A stretch of DNA of 64,000 nt from Larix kaempferi. Taxonomy: Eukaryota; Streptophyta; Pinopsida; Pinales; Pinaceae. The notes below the pieces were generated by a model. The model had not been told where the DNA came from, ran no database searches, and worked only from the letters and a program-made list of their open reading frames with translations. The stretch covers positions 27,738,501 through 27,802,500 of the forward strand of contig BSBM01000232.1 of assembly GCA_027924585.1 (NCBI GenBank), read 5' to 3'. Below, piece by piece: positions 11,350 through 22,959 of the stretch (position 1 is its first letter; each line of letters opens with the position of its first letter). The position numbers and the translations under genes were made by a program.

Positions 11350-11781
11350 AAAAATAATATTTTCAGGTCAGGGTTTAGAAATGCCTGCAAATGTAATTCG
11401 GCAAAGAAAGGGGGTGCCATTGGTAGCACCTCTTTTCTAGTAGTAGGTTGATTTTGGCATTTTTGTTGCAAAGGGATCGGTTGTTAATGCGACATCGTCA
11501 AATAAATTGTAATTTTTGGCTCAAAAAATAAAATAAAATTGCATGCTTCCCTTTTCGATTCAGGGGTCGATTTTACTGTTTTTATTGCACTCCACTGCCT
11601 GGTGTCTGCTTGAGGTTACCAAAAACTTGTAATTTTGGCCCCCCAAAAAAAGTGGTGCTACCGGTAGCATCACTTTTCGATTCTGGGTTGTTTTTTGGTG
11701 TTTTTAATGCAAAATTATGTGTTTTTATAGCTACAGTTCTTGTTTTGAGTATAAAGTTCTCGTTAAGTTGTATAACTTGTT
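11350..11781 (-). repeat. Right TIR of M
   Basis: The reverse complement matches 5419-5526 followed by 10157-10450. It preserves the uninterrupted form of the site where J inserted in the left copy (ggtagcacc near 11662). Outer end: gttgtataacttgtt at 11767-11781. Confidence 0.85.
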
Positions 11782-11786
11782 ATAAG

Positions 11787-12614
11787 CTGTATATTCCAAA
11801 TAGTGCAGATTTAAAGAATCTAGTGATTGTTGAAATACATCAGATGCCATACTATGGACATCCAGGATATCAAAAGACAATAAAAACAGCAAGAAAAAAA
11901 TACTTTTGGCATGGGATGAAGAAAGACATAGCTGAGTACATTGCTAGGTGTCAAAAGTGCCAACAAGTCAAGGCAGAGCATCAACATCCATCAGGATTGT
12001 TGCAGCCCTTACCCATTCCAGAGTGGAAGTGGGAAGTGATCTATATGGATTTTATAACAGGTCTGCCCATGACAATTAAGAAGCATGATTCACTCATGGT
12101 AGTGGTGGACAAGCTGTCAAAGGTATCTCATTTCATTCCAATCAAGTCCACTCACAAGGCTAATGACATAGCAGATATTTTCATGAGAGAGATATTCAGA
12201 TTGCATGGATTTCCCAAAGCAATAATTTCTGATCGTGATACAAAGTTCACTTCCAATTGCTGGAAGGGATTGTTTAAGGAATTGGGAACTAGATTAAATT
12301 TCAGTACAACATATCATCCTCAAACAGATGGCCAAACTGAGAGGGTGAATCAGATTCTTGAGGCTATGCTGAGAATGTATGTGATGGATAAACCATCCAA
12401 GTGGGAGGTTTACCTACACTTGGTAGAATTTGCATACAATAACAGACATCAAGCATCATTGGGAATGAGTCCATTTGAGGCATTATATGGCAAAGGATGC
12501 AGGACTCGAGTGAGTTGGGACAACCCAGTGAACAGGGTAGTGCTTGGACCAGAAATGATCAAGGAAATGGAACAAGAAGTTGTCAAGATCAGGCATAATT
12601 TAAAGGCAGCTTAG
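11787..12614 (+). pseudogene. Integrase of element A, zinc-binding and catalytic domains
   Basis: Integrase joins cDNA to the host chromosome. The frame resumes at the edge of M with the residues that lead into the HHCC zinc domain (H..H in IHQMPYYGH, CQKC near 11953-11964). The core follows with its D-D-E triad: Asp in MDFITGLP (12047 region), Asp in SDRDTKF (12231 region) and Glu in QTERVNQ (12340 region). The YHPQTDGQ and MSPFEALYG motifs are typical of Ty3 integrase. The frame is open for 275 codons and ends at a TAG at 12612-12614, after which the same phase continues. The apparent upstream part of this open frame (11610-11786) belongs to the TIR of M and should be ignored. Confidence 0.92.
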
Positions 12615-13127
12615 GATAGACAAAAGAGTTATGCAGATTTGAAAAGAGTGCACAAGGAATTTAATATTGGGGACCATGTTTACTTAAGAGTGAGACCAAG
12701 GAAATGTTCCCTAAAGTTGGGGAGTTGTGCCAAGATGGCACCAATATATTGTGGGCCATTTGAAGTCCTTGATATGATAGGACCAGTTTCATATAGAGTT
12801 GCATTGCCTGCTAATATAAGAGCTCATAATGTTTTTCATGTATCTTTGATTAAGAAGTATGTACATGATCCTAATCATATGATTGATTGGAATGTGATAC
12901 AGGTGGAACCCGAGGGAGAGTTCCAAGTGGATCCTATGCGTATTCTCAACAAGAAGGTCACATTGCTCTGGAATCGAGCCATTGGACAGGTAAAGGTGCA
13001 ATGGGAGCACCTTAGTCCCGATGAGGCTACATGGGAGCTGGAGGATGCCATGAGAGAGGCATTCCCATTTTTGTTCAGTTTTGAGAACATTGAGGACGAT
13101 GTTGTTATAAGGGGGAGGGGAATGTAA
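12615..13127 (+). pseudogene. Integrase C-terminus and chromodomain of element A
   Basis: Same phase as the catalytic domain after one premature stop. It holds the GPY/F module (IYCGPFEVLDMIGPVSYRV, near 12751-12807) and the conserved HNVFHVSLIKKY block. At the C-terminus is a chromodomain-like segment (KVQWEHLSPDEATWELEDAM, near 12987-13046), which in chromoviruses directs integration to particular chromatin. The stop lies just inside the 3' LTR, overlapping the polypurine tract as in compact Ty3 elements. Confidence 0.9.
13110..13122 (+). promoter_or_regulatory. Polypurine tract of element A
   Basis: The purine run aagggggaggggaa directly abuts the TG of the 3' LTR at 13123. It would prime plus-strand cDNA synthesis. 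Confidence 0.9.
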
Positions 13128-14660
13128 TACCCCCATTTTGACCCTTATGATATATTGGCTTTTAATGTAAATATTGTATACATGCGATATATTTGTTCCT
13201 AGCGTAGACCTCAAGGCCAAGGCCCCGCTAGTGTATGCTCGGATTTTAGTTAAAAGACAAATATTTGATATTTTTCTATCTATGTGCTATTAAGCCATGG
13301 AACATTGTAAATTGATGTAAATATTAATATTGCAATAAAATACCAAAACTGGCTATGGAAGCAACTAATAAGAGGGGGCCATGTGTATCCCCTAGGGAGT
13401 GGTGAGGGGGATTTTGGGGTTGAACCATATGTTTCCAAATGTCATCTTGAGAACCCATTTGACTTTCCTTGTTGAAATTTAATTCTGTTGTAAGGAAGTA
13501 GTTGAAGAAATCAATCCATGGCTTCAATGGAGCATGGGAAACCCATAAATTCGTATGGAGGGTATGGGCTCTATTTCCTTGAACCACAAGTCATTCTACC
13601 TCATGGGAATTCGGTTTTCCTCATTCCCATTCCATTGTTGAAGATATAAGCTTCAGTTTTCATCCATTACACATTGCCAACACTGAGGAAAACCAGAAAG
13701 CGCAACTCTGCATGAACCCACGTTTTGAAGTGCCATAAATTCCCAGAATTTCGTGTGGACAGTGAAATCCGATGGGGGATACATAGACATGAATCTTGGG
13801 GCGAATTTGAGAGTGTTAGATGCCCAAAAATCCATGGGAAAACCCAGTTTTTATAGCCCAAAAATCAAATTACGGGATTGAGTCATTTGGTCACCGAATT
13901 GTGAGAATCCAAGTGTGAATGACATAACATAGGATAGAATAGAGGTTGGGATTTCTTGATAAACCCAGTGAAGGCTAGAATCTCAAGGAATTAGTAGCTG
14001 GACCTTTCTATGCCCACCCTGAATAGCACTGGAGGGAAGGGGCACCTGAGGGGTTGTGCAACAGAGAAGGGGACCTTCCTTGTGTTGGGTGTGGTAGGTA
14101 ATGTGGGTGCCATGAAACTTTGAGTTTAATTGAGATTCCTGTAGCTCTATGGTTGAGCTCACTGGCTTAGCATCCTCCTTTGTCTCTTTCATGCTTGATC
14201 AACCCAAATGTGAGTTGGACTAGCATGTTAGCATGGTCCTGTTTGTGTGAAACCATGGCTGTGAGTGAGCCTGTTTAGTTCCTCCTTCGTGGATACACAT
14301 CCCAGTTCAGGGGTGGTATCTCAGCTGAAAGAATATAGGCTAGACAGGGACTTATGGTTGTGTGGAACATTGATCTCACATAGCCAGTTGTTTGAACAGT
14401 TTCATCTTAAAGATAAGTATTCTATTTGGTTTAAATTATGTTCATTTTGTGTTCTGCAATGCTTAATTTGATGACTGTTATTTGTACGCTGAATGCATGA
14501 TGGATTGTGTGTAGATGATGTTTATTTCCACTGTGTATATTTTAATTGTGCATTTTATTTTAATCGTGAATTTAGTCGTATGGCTTGGGGAAGAATTAGA
14601 AACCCCCATGCTGCGGTCATGTTCCCTCTGTGGGTCAGGAAGACGGGAGGGGACGTGCCA
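13123..14660 (+). repeat. 3' LTR of element A
   Basis: A 1538-bp LTR starting TGTAATACCCCCATTTTGACC and ending GGACGTGCCA. Its last 80 bases match the window start. It is non-coding; short open frames inside it are not genes. Confidence 0.9.
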
Positions 14661-15128
14661 ATGTGAGAATGTAAACAGTCATTGGATCCCAAGATACGCC
14701 TTGGATTCCAAGGGTCATTATGAATGTATTTATATGTACATACGTGAACGAGAAATATGCATCAATGATTATTCATTTTATGTTTTGTGTTGTTCTTATG
14801 TTTGTTTCCTATTGGTCTTGGGCATCCCAACACCATACATAAAATTTGATGTTAAATTTGAGTGAAAATGCGAGAATCAAAGAACTACATGTGGTTACTC
14901 TAGTCTAGTCCATGAATTTGGATCAAGAAACCCATACTTATGTATTGTAAGTTTTGATTTTAGGCCCTTTAATATTAAGTGGATAGTCCACGATGACAAG
15001 TGATTTAGTTACCAAATTTTGAGAAATTTCAGGTGAAGTAAATTCCTTGTTGTTCACTCTACCTTATATTTGAAATCTAAAACAATATTTCCTTGATAAA
15101 TTCTTTTAAAGGTAAAATCAATTTGCAG

Positions 15129-15174
15129 CCTATAGGCCTATAGGTTGCCTAGATGGCAACCTACAATCATGTAG
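15129..15174. repeat. Cluster of short palindromes
   Basis: CCTATAGGCCTATAGG at 15129-15144 is a perfect palindrome. It overlaps a 9-bp stem (taggttgcc at 15141-15149, ggcaaccta at 15155-15163) with a five-base loop. A further small stem ctaca/tgtag lies at 15161-15174. Confidence 0.75.
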
Positions 15175-16180
15175 GTGAACAAAGGAAACATTGGATGGTC
15201 ATTTGAACACACTTTTGAAGCTCAATTCTAAGTCAAAATCATGTCTCGTTAGGTTGTGTAATCTTTGAAGTTGATGATGGAACCTTAATAATCATTTTTT
15301 GCATGATCTTTAGTCATGGGAGGCCGACTTACTGATAGAAATAATTTATCACCTAAGAGTTAAAAGACATTTTTTCCCACATTGTGGTTGGCCTAAAAAT
15401 CTAAAATATCATTTTTTTTATATCCCCTTGCTAAGTCTACCTAAGGTCGGGTTGAGATATTTTGTAGCCAGCTTTTACCCATGTCTATTTTTGGAGAGAA
15501 ACTCTCCTAGGTGACAAATTACTTTGGGCTATATAATTTCAATCCTATTGTAAAATGATTCATGTTTAAATATTGTTTTCAATTTGAAAGAAGATAAATG
15601 AAGTGTTATTTAATAAGGAGGAGCCTATAATATTATTTTCTTGGTTTCATAGTTCCCTAATACATGCAAGTATGACCTTGTAGATAACTATATGAGTGAA
15701 AAAGATTAAGATGGAAATGGGCCATTTGAGCTAGATGTTAGATATTTGGGGAGGCATGCCCTCAAAATGAATAGGGAGACACTAGGTACATTCCCAACTA
15801 GCTATACTCACCAACTTGTAAGAAATATCTCATGGTCGACCATGTCATCAAGCTGGTAGGGATGTCAGGGAGAGGAGTGAAAGGAAGCATATTTGGTCTC
15901 CTCTTGTGCAGAAGAATTATAAGTTTCCTACACTAAAACTTACAATCCTAGAGACCAAGAAAAGTATTGATCTAGGTGGAAATATATAAGATTCAATTTT
16001 CATGGAGATAGATCCCACTAGCATAGGTTGTGGGTTAGGAACCAATGATCATTACAATCCCTCACCTGATGTTGGCCTCCCCCTTACAACTACTTAAATG
16101 AATCCCTATAATTTACCTTGAATTATCCAAGAACCCCAATGCTCAAGACAAAGAGAGAGACTACAATAAAGAAGAGTACA

Positions 16181-16196
16181 AGAGAGAGAGAGAGAG
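16181..16196 (+). repeat. AG microsatellite
   Basis: Eight AG dinucleotides in a row, preceded by a shorter agagagag run near 16153. Confidence 0.9.
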
Positions 16197-17689
16197 GGGT
16201 GCACTTCAATCCTCACATATCTAACACAAGATGAATATGAATGAACTAAAAGAAGAACTCTCTCCTTCCTCTCATTATATGATATTTAAGGGATGCCAAC
16301 AATATAATGTGGGCCTAAACCCTTACAAGCAACCTACTCTACACAAGTAGGCCCACACATGTGAAGTGATACACTCTAAAAGGTCACATGTCAAGCTCCA
16401 AGAGTGACGTTGTCCACAAGAAACGCTCCTGGGAATTACCATTTTTCAAACAAAGTCCAATGCTACTCCTCCAAGCTCTCCAAGGCTCCAACATTTCTAA
16501 GCCTTGTGTTTCTCTAGGTCCACCCCCCTTACATCTCCGACCCCTCAACCTAAGCATCCTCAAATCAAGTACAAGCCCATATGCAAGCAATCCAAGTGTG
16601 CCCATGCCACATAGGGCTCAACACCTTCCTCTAGAAATCCCAATGCTCCTCCTCCAATGCAAGGAATCTTATAAGAAATAAACCTCCTTCCATGCGATGA
16701 CTACATGAAGAAGTCGCCAAGCTCCATAGCTCTACAATGCTCCAAGGAAAAATGTCATACGCGCATCCATACAAGGTCTATCAATCAATGAGGAAGCCAC
16801 CCCCAATGTGCATGTACATAATGGAACACCAAGGGTCATCCATACACCATGCACCCTATTGCCCCTCAAAATGAATTTGCATTTTGATTATTCAAGGCAT
16901 TCTTTCCAATATGCAAGGAGGGTTTCAACTATGTGATAAGATGATTTTGCTACAACCCTATTATAAGAGGTGTCTAGATCAACAAGATGTATAAACCATC
17001 TTGTTACAAACATGGTGGAATATTGAAGATTCAATATCAAATACAATTATGAATATACCAAACATAATTTCATACTACAATAAGATATGATGGATGAGCA
17101 TGGACTTGTCCCCCAAATGGAAGTTTAGTTTGTTGACAAAATCATTGCCTTGTATTCGTCATCAAGTAACAATAGAAAGGGTGATGTACTTCCCAGATTA
17201 TTGTAACCCATAGGAAAGGCTGCCTACATGCCTCCACCATGGCCCCAAGATGATAAGTTCCCCACACTTTCCCTTGTCATCTCACATAATAATAAGCCAC
17301 ATGAGTAATATGAACAAATTAATGAAGGTCAAGGGTCCATTGTCACCAATATAGAATTAGCTAATGATGATGGGGTCTACAATTCCAATGAAAAATATGA
17401 CCCCTCCCCAAATGAGTCTCATACCCTCAGTTGTTTAATAGATTATCCTAGTTATATGTGAGATATTTTCTTTTACATCTTAAAGGAAAAAATCCATGGT
17501 TATTATGCATTTTGGTCAATTGTCTTATTAGCACTCCGTGCTCTATTTTATTCCCATGTGGAGATGGTGATTTTGATAAGCAATATGCTCATGGGAAATT
17601 TTGATATCTAGTAGGGATTTAGCCCAAATTATCTATCTTGTGGTTATTTTTGCAATGGAGGTAGGCTCTAATTTCTCAACCTTTACATT

Positions 17690-18327
17690 CATAGTAGCGT
17701 CGAAAGTAGTGGAAATGGAGAAAACAGACTAGGAAGAAACAAAGGATTTACCTTTGAGTGCCTCAACCCTCTGTTCCAAAATGTTCAATTTATGTAATTT
17801 GTGTTTGGGCTGATCTGCTATGATAGGTTGTTTTCCCTTGTCACCTGGTGTTATAGTAGTTTGTTCCTTTGACTCACAAGAGCCTTCATCAACCTCCATG
17901 GCATCCCTCAAGGATTTATCCTAAGTCTGGAATATATGATTCCTTTCCATATGTATTATGGTTTTCTGCTGCATCTGAGCCTCATGGAGAAAAGTCCTTT
18001 CATCAGGGTCATTAATGCTTGTCAGCACTTCCTCAAAATTGTTGGCACGCATATAGATGGAGTCATTAAGCTAGTTTTCATGCACATAAGGGATTTTCAA
18101 ATGAGGCTGTGTGAAATGATTCGCAATGATCCCTTTGGGGTCATGCATCCTTTTTACTCCTTTTCCCAGTTCGAGTTCATTTATTTTTTTTGCTAAAAGT
18201 AAAGAAGAGCATGAGCATAGTTTTGAATTACAAACTGACTAATGTACAAAGGAAACCTTGGCCATACCTTCCTTTTCATAGTGGTGCATTTTCCATCTAT
18301 CCCATCAACTGTTGTCTAATGGGAAAC
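17690..18327 (-). pseudogene. Copy D of an unrecognised protein family, downstream part
   Basis: On the minus strand this continues the frame interrupted at 36390. The residues after the insertion (TTVDGIDGKC, KRKVWPRFPL, FVIQN, then LGKGVKRMHDP near 18136-18170) align with the same segment of copy E (TMIEEIYHQC, KRKSLPNFPL, LVIQI, LGEAPKRMHDP near 40060-40220). Bases 17729-17911 encode a Lys/Glu-rich tail that resembles E at 39700-39790 (GDKGKQPI, NILEQRVEALKGK). It has frame breaks and stops. The five bases gaaac at 18323-18327 are the target duplication of element B. Function is unknown. Confidence 0.7.
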
Positions 18328-19227
18328 TGTTACTGGACAATATACCTAAAGCGGACTTAAGGCGTGATCTCCCTAGCTCAACGTAAGTCTAGAACAAGTG
18401 AGACAGAATATGAAATTGCTTTCCTAGATCTAGTTAAAGATCGAGTGATTAGATGTCTTACCTCTACCTTGTAGATCTTTCTCCTTGATGTTGTTCCAAG
18501 CTCCACGGTCGTCAGATCTCAGTTGCAAGACCTGTCAAGACATATAGAACAATACAAGCAAGTAAAATGTATCTAAATAGCAATAGATCTAAGTAAACGG
18601 TTAAGCAAGTAAACTACACAAAACATCATTAACACAACAATATTTGGTGGAAAGAGTTTATATTACTGTATTAAAATAGGGAAGTACAAAAGAGTGATGA
18701 TTACAACCAAAGCTTAATGTCGCAATCCTCCTCCAACAAGCCAATGCCAAATCCTCCAAAGGAAGTATAGGTCTCCCAAGAGATGAGTAGAGATCTCCTA
18801 AGATAATTTCACCAGCATGCAAGTGTTATAGACTTCCTCCCTTTGGAATGGGAATGAGCTTCATATATATAGGACTAAGAGGATAGGGTAGGTTGAGATA
18901 TAGTGGGAGAGGGTTAAGGGATCCTCCCAAAGGGCTAGGGAACCGAATGCCAGCTCCCCTATAGGTTAGGGGTGGGTTAGGGATAGAGATCCAAATCACA
19001 CACCTTTGAGAATGATCTCGAAGATTCCCTTTTATCCATTTAACTGACATCGTCGCAGGCTGCATGAGGGTGACCTGCGATGTCGCAGGTTGCACAAAGG
19101 TGACCTGCGACGACCTCACTAAACCAAATAGAAATAGGTCAGTACCTCTTCCAAGTTGATAACTTAGTCAAAGGAACTTCAGGGATGTTTACATTGAGTA
19201 TTATGATGGGAATATTTAGGTGTAACA
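18328..19227 (-). repeat. 3' LTR of element B
   Basis: 900 bp; on the minus strand it starts TGTTACACCTAAATATTCCC and ends CCAGTAACA. A minus-strand TATA box (ctatatatatg) lies near 18862-18872. Tandem tgcgatgtcgcaggt-type boxes lie at 19050-19115. Confidence 0.92.
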
Positions 19228-19242
19228 GAATTCCCCCCAAAG
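19228..19242 (-). promoter_or_regulatory. Polypurine tract of element B
   Basis: The minus strand reads ctttggggggaattc immediately before the LTR start. The same position in element C has the near-identical tttggggggcattc. Confidence 0.85.
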
Positions 19243-19918
19243 CATGAAGCTGTTGGAACTTGACAGGTGAAATGCTTTGACATAAGGAATGGAAAGGACT
19301 TATCGGACGGAGAATGCTGCTGCAGTACAACTGACTCTGAGAACACAGTCTCGTATGACTCATAACATGGCTGCTGACCAATACATTGCAGATCCATGGT
19401 AGTAATGACCGACTGAACAAAATCGTGGCTACTAGACACAAGTGTAGATTCATGATGAGATGATAACATAGCCATGACCAATACAAAAGTGGATCCGTGT
19501 AATATGACTCAAAACAATCTCCATCACAACTAGGGTAAAACATGACTCCCTAGGGTCTTCAAGACGAACCCACAATGATACGAATCTATCCATGTGATTA
19601 CAAATGTCTTGACGTCGAACATGGTAGAAACTACTTGATTACCAGTCATTGATGTATACCGTTAACAAGTGCGAGGGAAATCACCATTAATGTCAATGAT
19701 CCCCAAGGTATCACAGTACATATCATCAAGCGCGAATAAATGAGTTGAAGTTGAACGCTCAACGAAATATTTCAATCAAGAGTCAATGATGTAAACTCAC
19801 ATTGAAAGCGAGGTAACTTGCCATTGAGGCATGCAGGCCCAAGGTACTCAATTGGTTTCTAAGTTCAATCCTTGGATGATGATTTGAAGTCGACAAGGAT
19901 GAACTCGTCGAAGGAGGG
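19243..19918 (-). other. Non-coding 3' tail of element B, proximal part
   Basis: Closely matches 41846-42520 of element C. It contains short imperfect repeats (ctaccgaccaatacattgcagatccatg-like, about 50 bp apart) near 19370-19500. It has no coding capacity. The tail continues after solo LTR I. Confidence 0.75.
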
Positions 19919-21679
19919 TGTAATGTCCCCATTCAAATAAGTGCATAGTAAGACAATCCCATCAATCCTACTAGTTTCCTAGGTTGGATGGGCACATGTG
20001 GGATGGTAATAAGGAAGCTAATAAATGATATTTAGACATTAGAGGGGTTCAAGCATTTAATAAATATGGTGAATAAATAAATTCAAGATAAATTCTAAGT
20101 GGCAAGTGGTTTTGGAGACATATGGAGGTGGTGGGACCCACACTAGCTTGATTTTTCATAATACATGGTATCTCTCTTTTGCAAATTTGAATTAATGGGA
20201 ATGTGAACACTCTTGGGTGAGTTGGTAAGTCATAACACATGTCATTGAGCATCTTAGGTCGAATTGGGAAGGATTGGTAACCTCCATGGAAGATAAATAG
20301 TCAAAGTAGAAGTTTGTAGGCACTTGGGCTAGATTCCCTAGCCCCTATGACACTAATGATGGAGCATCTATGACAACTATGACAAATTGCAGACCTGACC
20401 TCTGACATCTGACCACTATGACATGTCAGCACCAAAAATAGGCTCAAGGAAGGTGAATTTGGGAGTTGGATAAGCCAAAGAGACTCAAAATCGAATTTGG
20501 GAGAAGATGGAAGGTTGGAGCTAGGAGACAAGTGGCAAATGTGGAATATTTCCTAAATGGAAATCTATTGAATATATTGAGAGGATTTCGACCCTTAGAA
20601 GGCTAATGTTGGTTATAAAATGTAGAAATGAAGAATGAGAATGGATTTTGATGATTTGAGAAAAACTGCATTTGTGAAGAGAGAGCTAGTGGATTTCTTG
20701 CCTTAGCCAATTTCGAGGGTGAAAGATTCCCATCCAAGTTGGTGTTTGGAGAGGCCACTCAGGTCTTTCATGGTGCTTTAATGGAGTTTGTATTTGCAGG
20801 TAGAAGCTACAGGAATTTTCATGGTTTGTTTTAGTGCAGCACTTTCTCTCCACCGTTTCCAGTTTTGAAGGCATATTCATGCTCCTTGAGGGAGGGCGTT
20901 TTTGGTGAGCACTTGTGCTTCTTGAGAGAGATTCTCATTATATATTTCTAATTGTAATAGATTCATATCCTATTTTATTAATATTCAGAAAGTATCAGGT
21001 CGAAATACCCACTGGTTGTATGCAAAACTATTGATTAATGAGCAAACAATGTCCATTTCCCCAATGCATTGATGTATGCCACTATAATGTTGATAATTTC
21101 GAATGGATGGATGATTCTCTGATATATTTGTGATCAATATACTTCCATGGATGTATTCTACAAGTTTCATGTATTGTAATTGAGCATTGGAAGCATTTTT
21201 ACTCAGTTTAGTTGTATTGGAAGGTGAAATAGTGCCATTTCCCCAAGGGTCGAATTGGGGGTTTTTGCTGTTGAATGTGAGAGAGTTAGAACAGTAGTAA
21301 AAATCAATTAATGGTGCATATGAGACCTTAATCACATACTTAACACATTATATACCTCTTTTCATAAATTTGTGGGAGTTTGGAGGTATTTGGAATGCCA
21401 TTTTCAGTGTTACCCGGGGGGATTTGATGCACAAATTACTAGTCAAAATTACCTATATTGATAAGAATACAAATCAAGTTTGCAGCAGTATTTGGAGGGC
21501 CATAAAACATCCCTGAACCTGATATTCAAGTCTAAATACCATTCATACACTCCTACAGAATATTTGGGAGCATTTGGGTTGATTTGGAGGTCAAAACAGT
21601 TAAACTAGTCAAAGGTCGAAATTGGGGAAAAAGTAGAAAAATTGGCATTTTAATAGAATTTTGAAAAAGGGTCATTACA
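19919..21679 (+). mobile_element. Solo LTR I inside the tail of element B
   Basis: Starts TGTAATGTCCCC and ends GGGTCATTACA, 1761 bp, with perfect gaggg duplications at 19914-19918 and 21680-21684. Element C shows the uninterrupted counterpart of the surrounding tail near 42520. A TATA-like ttataaaatg lies near 20613. The family is that of H (shared block gtgggacccacac near 20130 and 55785). There is no internal region, so this is most simply a solo LTR left by recombination. Confidence 0.9.
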
Positions 21680-21684
21680 GAGGG

Positions 21685-22750
21685 CCATGATGAATCCCCC
21701 ATCATCGACACAAAACTCAATAACAGACGTTTGGATTAGATCAGATGGTACGGTAACATGCAAGACAAACTTATAGTAGATCGACATGGTGGAGAGTGTA
21801 CTGACTGCAAATGATGAGCAATGAATGTATTCTTTAACATGGGCATGGCATGACTTAGCAGTATTGACATGACGAGTATGACGTCAACTCCTAATGCAAA
21901 TGATGGTGGAAGTATTCTTTGGATGACCCAAAGGAGTTACAAGACTTAGGAAGTAGACAAAACTCAAGGACAAATGAATGATCCAAGTACTGTATGCAAA
22001 TGCAAATGAGTGCCATGTTCAAGAACGACTAAGTACTGCCATTGGTAAAGGTGTAACACAAAAAATTTCCTTTTTCCCCATCATGACTGATGAGTGCCTC
22101 ATGTGTTTTTGATGAGCTTGATGAGGGTAACTAGATGCTCGGTATAGCTCATCTCATAGATGAGTCCAATCCCAAATATTTTCCGAACCTGGAAAAGGAG
22201 GGGTTCGTCCCATGACGGGTCCTTCAAGGTTGAATTTTAACGAGTCCATAGAAGGTAAAATCGACATCATTTCATGTTTAGAGAGTTTGAAAAGAACTAA
22301 AGAAGACTCCAAAGGTCCTTTTTCATAAAGTTAGCCTCTTCACCTGGACAAGGGTAAAACAACGCGAGAGAGGACTCTTCCAGTCATGATTGGCTGGAGT
22401 ATACCTTTTTCGTAAGTATTGCCCCCTGGTCTGAAAAAGGGGTAAACTATCACCGGGGAGACGATCATTCAAATACTTTTACAAGCGTGAATGCATCAAG
22501 TTCGCTTGGAAATATTTTCATATTTAGAGATCCTGAAAAGATCTTAAAGAGAGACTCCGGGGGGTTCCTTTTTCGTAGGAGTTTAACGAGCCCGAAAAAG
22601 TGATAAACTATAACTCGGTGACTTATTCTCATCGTTTTAACGAGCATGAGAAAGAACAAAGAGTAAGCTCGGTTTTCATTAATAATTGAATTTAATGAGC
22701 GAAACAATGACAAAAAGACGCTCGAAGAAGTTGTTCATACCAGATGATAC
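21685..22750 (-). other. Non-coding 3' tail of element B, distal part
   Basis: Matches element C at about 42530-43560, including the block around 22080-22200 (tgagtgcctcatgtgttttt, gatgctcggtatagctcatc). Short boxes like tttaacgagc recur toward 22750. No gene. Confidence 0.75.
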
Positions 22751-22959
22751 TTACGAGATGATCGTCACGGTGAAAAATGGCATTAATTAGGCACTTAACT
22801 TGTCCTGCAACTCAAAGACTAGGTCAAAAACGGTTAACCACGTATATAAATGCAGTAAATAATCCAAACTATAGTAAAAAAATCACTAAAGCATCAATTT
22901 ATAAAAGGAATATTCTATTTTTTGTTATAAAATGGGTGAAATAGAGAAAAGAAATTACA

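Larger units (their letters stand above)
5419..11781. mobile_element. Element M: long-TIR DNA transposon (Mutator-like or foldback type) inside element A, itself interrupted
   Basis: Both ends are the same sequence in opposite orientation. The left starts aacaagttatacaactt at 5419; the right ends with its reverse complement at 11781. The similarity runs inward for roughly 0.4 kb on each side once insertion J is removed. Outside the ends, the RNase H frame of A stops at 5418 and resumes at 11787, which confirms insertion. M without J is about 1.7 kb, has no transposase frame and is non-autonomous. Flanks atag at 5415-5418 and ataag at 11782-11786 do not give a clear target duplication, so the superfamily is uncertain. 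Long TIRs favour Mutator-like or foldback elements (inference). Confidence 0.8.
1..14660 (+). mobile_element. Element A: decayed Ty3 chromovirus, 5' end outside the window
   Basis: This Ty3-type LTR retrotransposon reads left to right. Bases 1-80 match the last 80 bases of the LTR at 13123-14660 with five differences counted by eye, so the window starts inside the 5' LTR. Order: LTR, initiator-Met-type primer site, long leader with a minisatellite, gag with zinc knuckle, protease, RT, RNase H, integrase, chromodomain, polypurine tract, LTR. The integrase-plus-chromodomain end places it among chromoviruses. It is dead, with many in-frame stops and at least two frameshifts. A 6.4-kb DNA transposon (5419-11781) separates RNase H from integrase. 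The bases after the 3' LTR are atgtg, but the matching 5' flank is not in the window, so the target duplication cannot be tested. Confidence 0.93.
14661..17689. other. Intergenic stretch without a recognised gene
   Basis: About 3 kb between element A and protein-family copy D. No conserved coding region was identified on either strand. It contains a hairpin cluster at 15129-15174, an AG microsatellite at 16181-16196, and around 16150-16330 a minus-strand region that looks like an LTR or promoter edge (ttaaatatcatataatg on the minus strand), none of which I could bound. Confidence 0.5.

Noticed and set aside
11610-11786. N-terminal extension of the integrase frame of element A
   Set aside because: This part is the right TIR of transposon M read in phase with the integrase; it is not part of the polyprotein.
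5415-11786. Nine-base target duplication that would prove M is Mutator-like
   Set aside because: Flanks share only short A/T-rich similarity (atag and ataag); not enough to claim a duplication or fix the superfamily.
14515-14865. 116-codon plus-strand frame across the end of element A's 3' LTR
   Set aside because: It crosses the LTR boundary at 14660 and has no homologue in the 5' copy's continuation.
16384-16681. Overlapping open frames on both strands in intergenic DNA
   Set aside because: Pro/Ser- and Leu-rich composition, no motif, no similarity within the window; both strands equally open.
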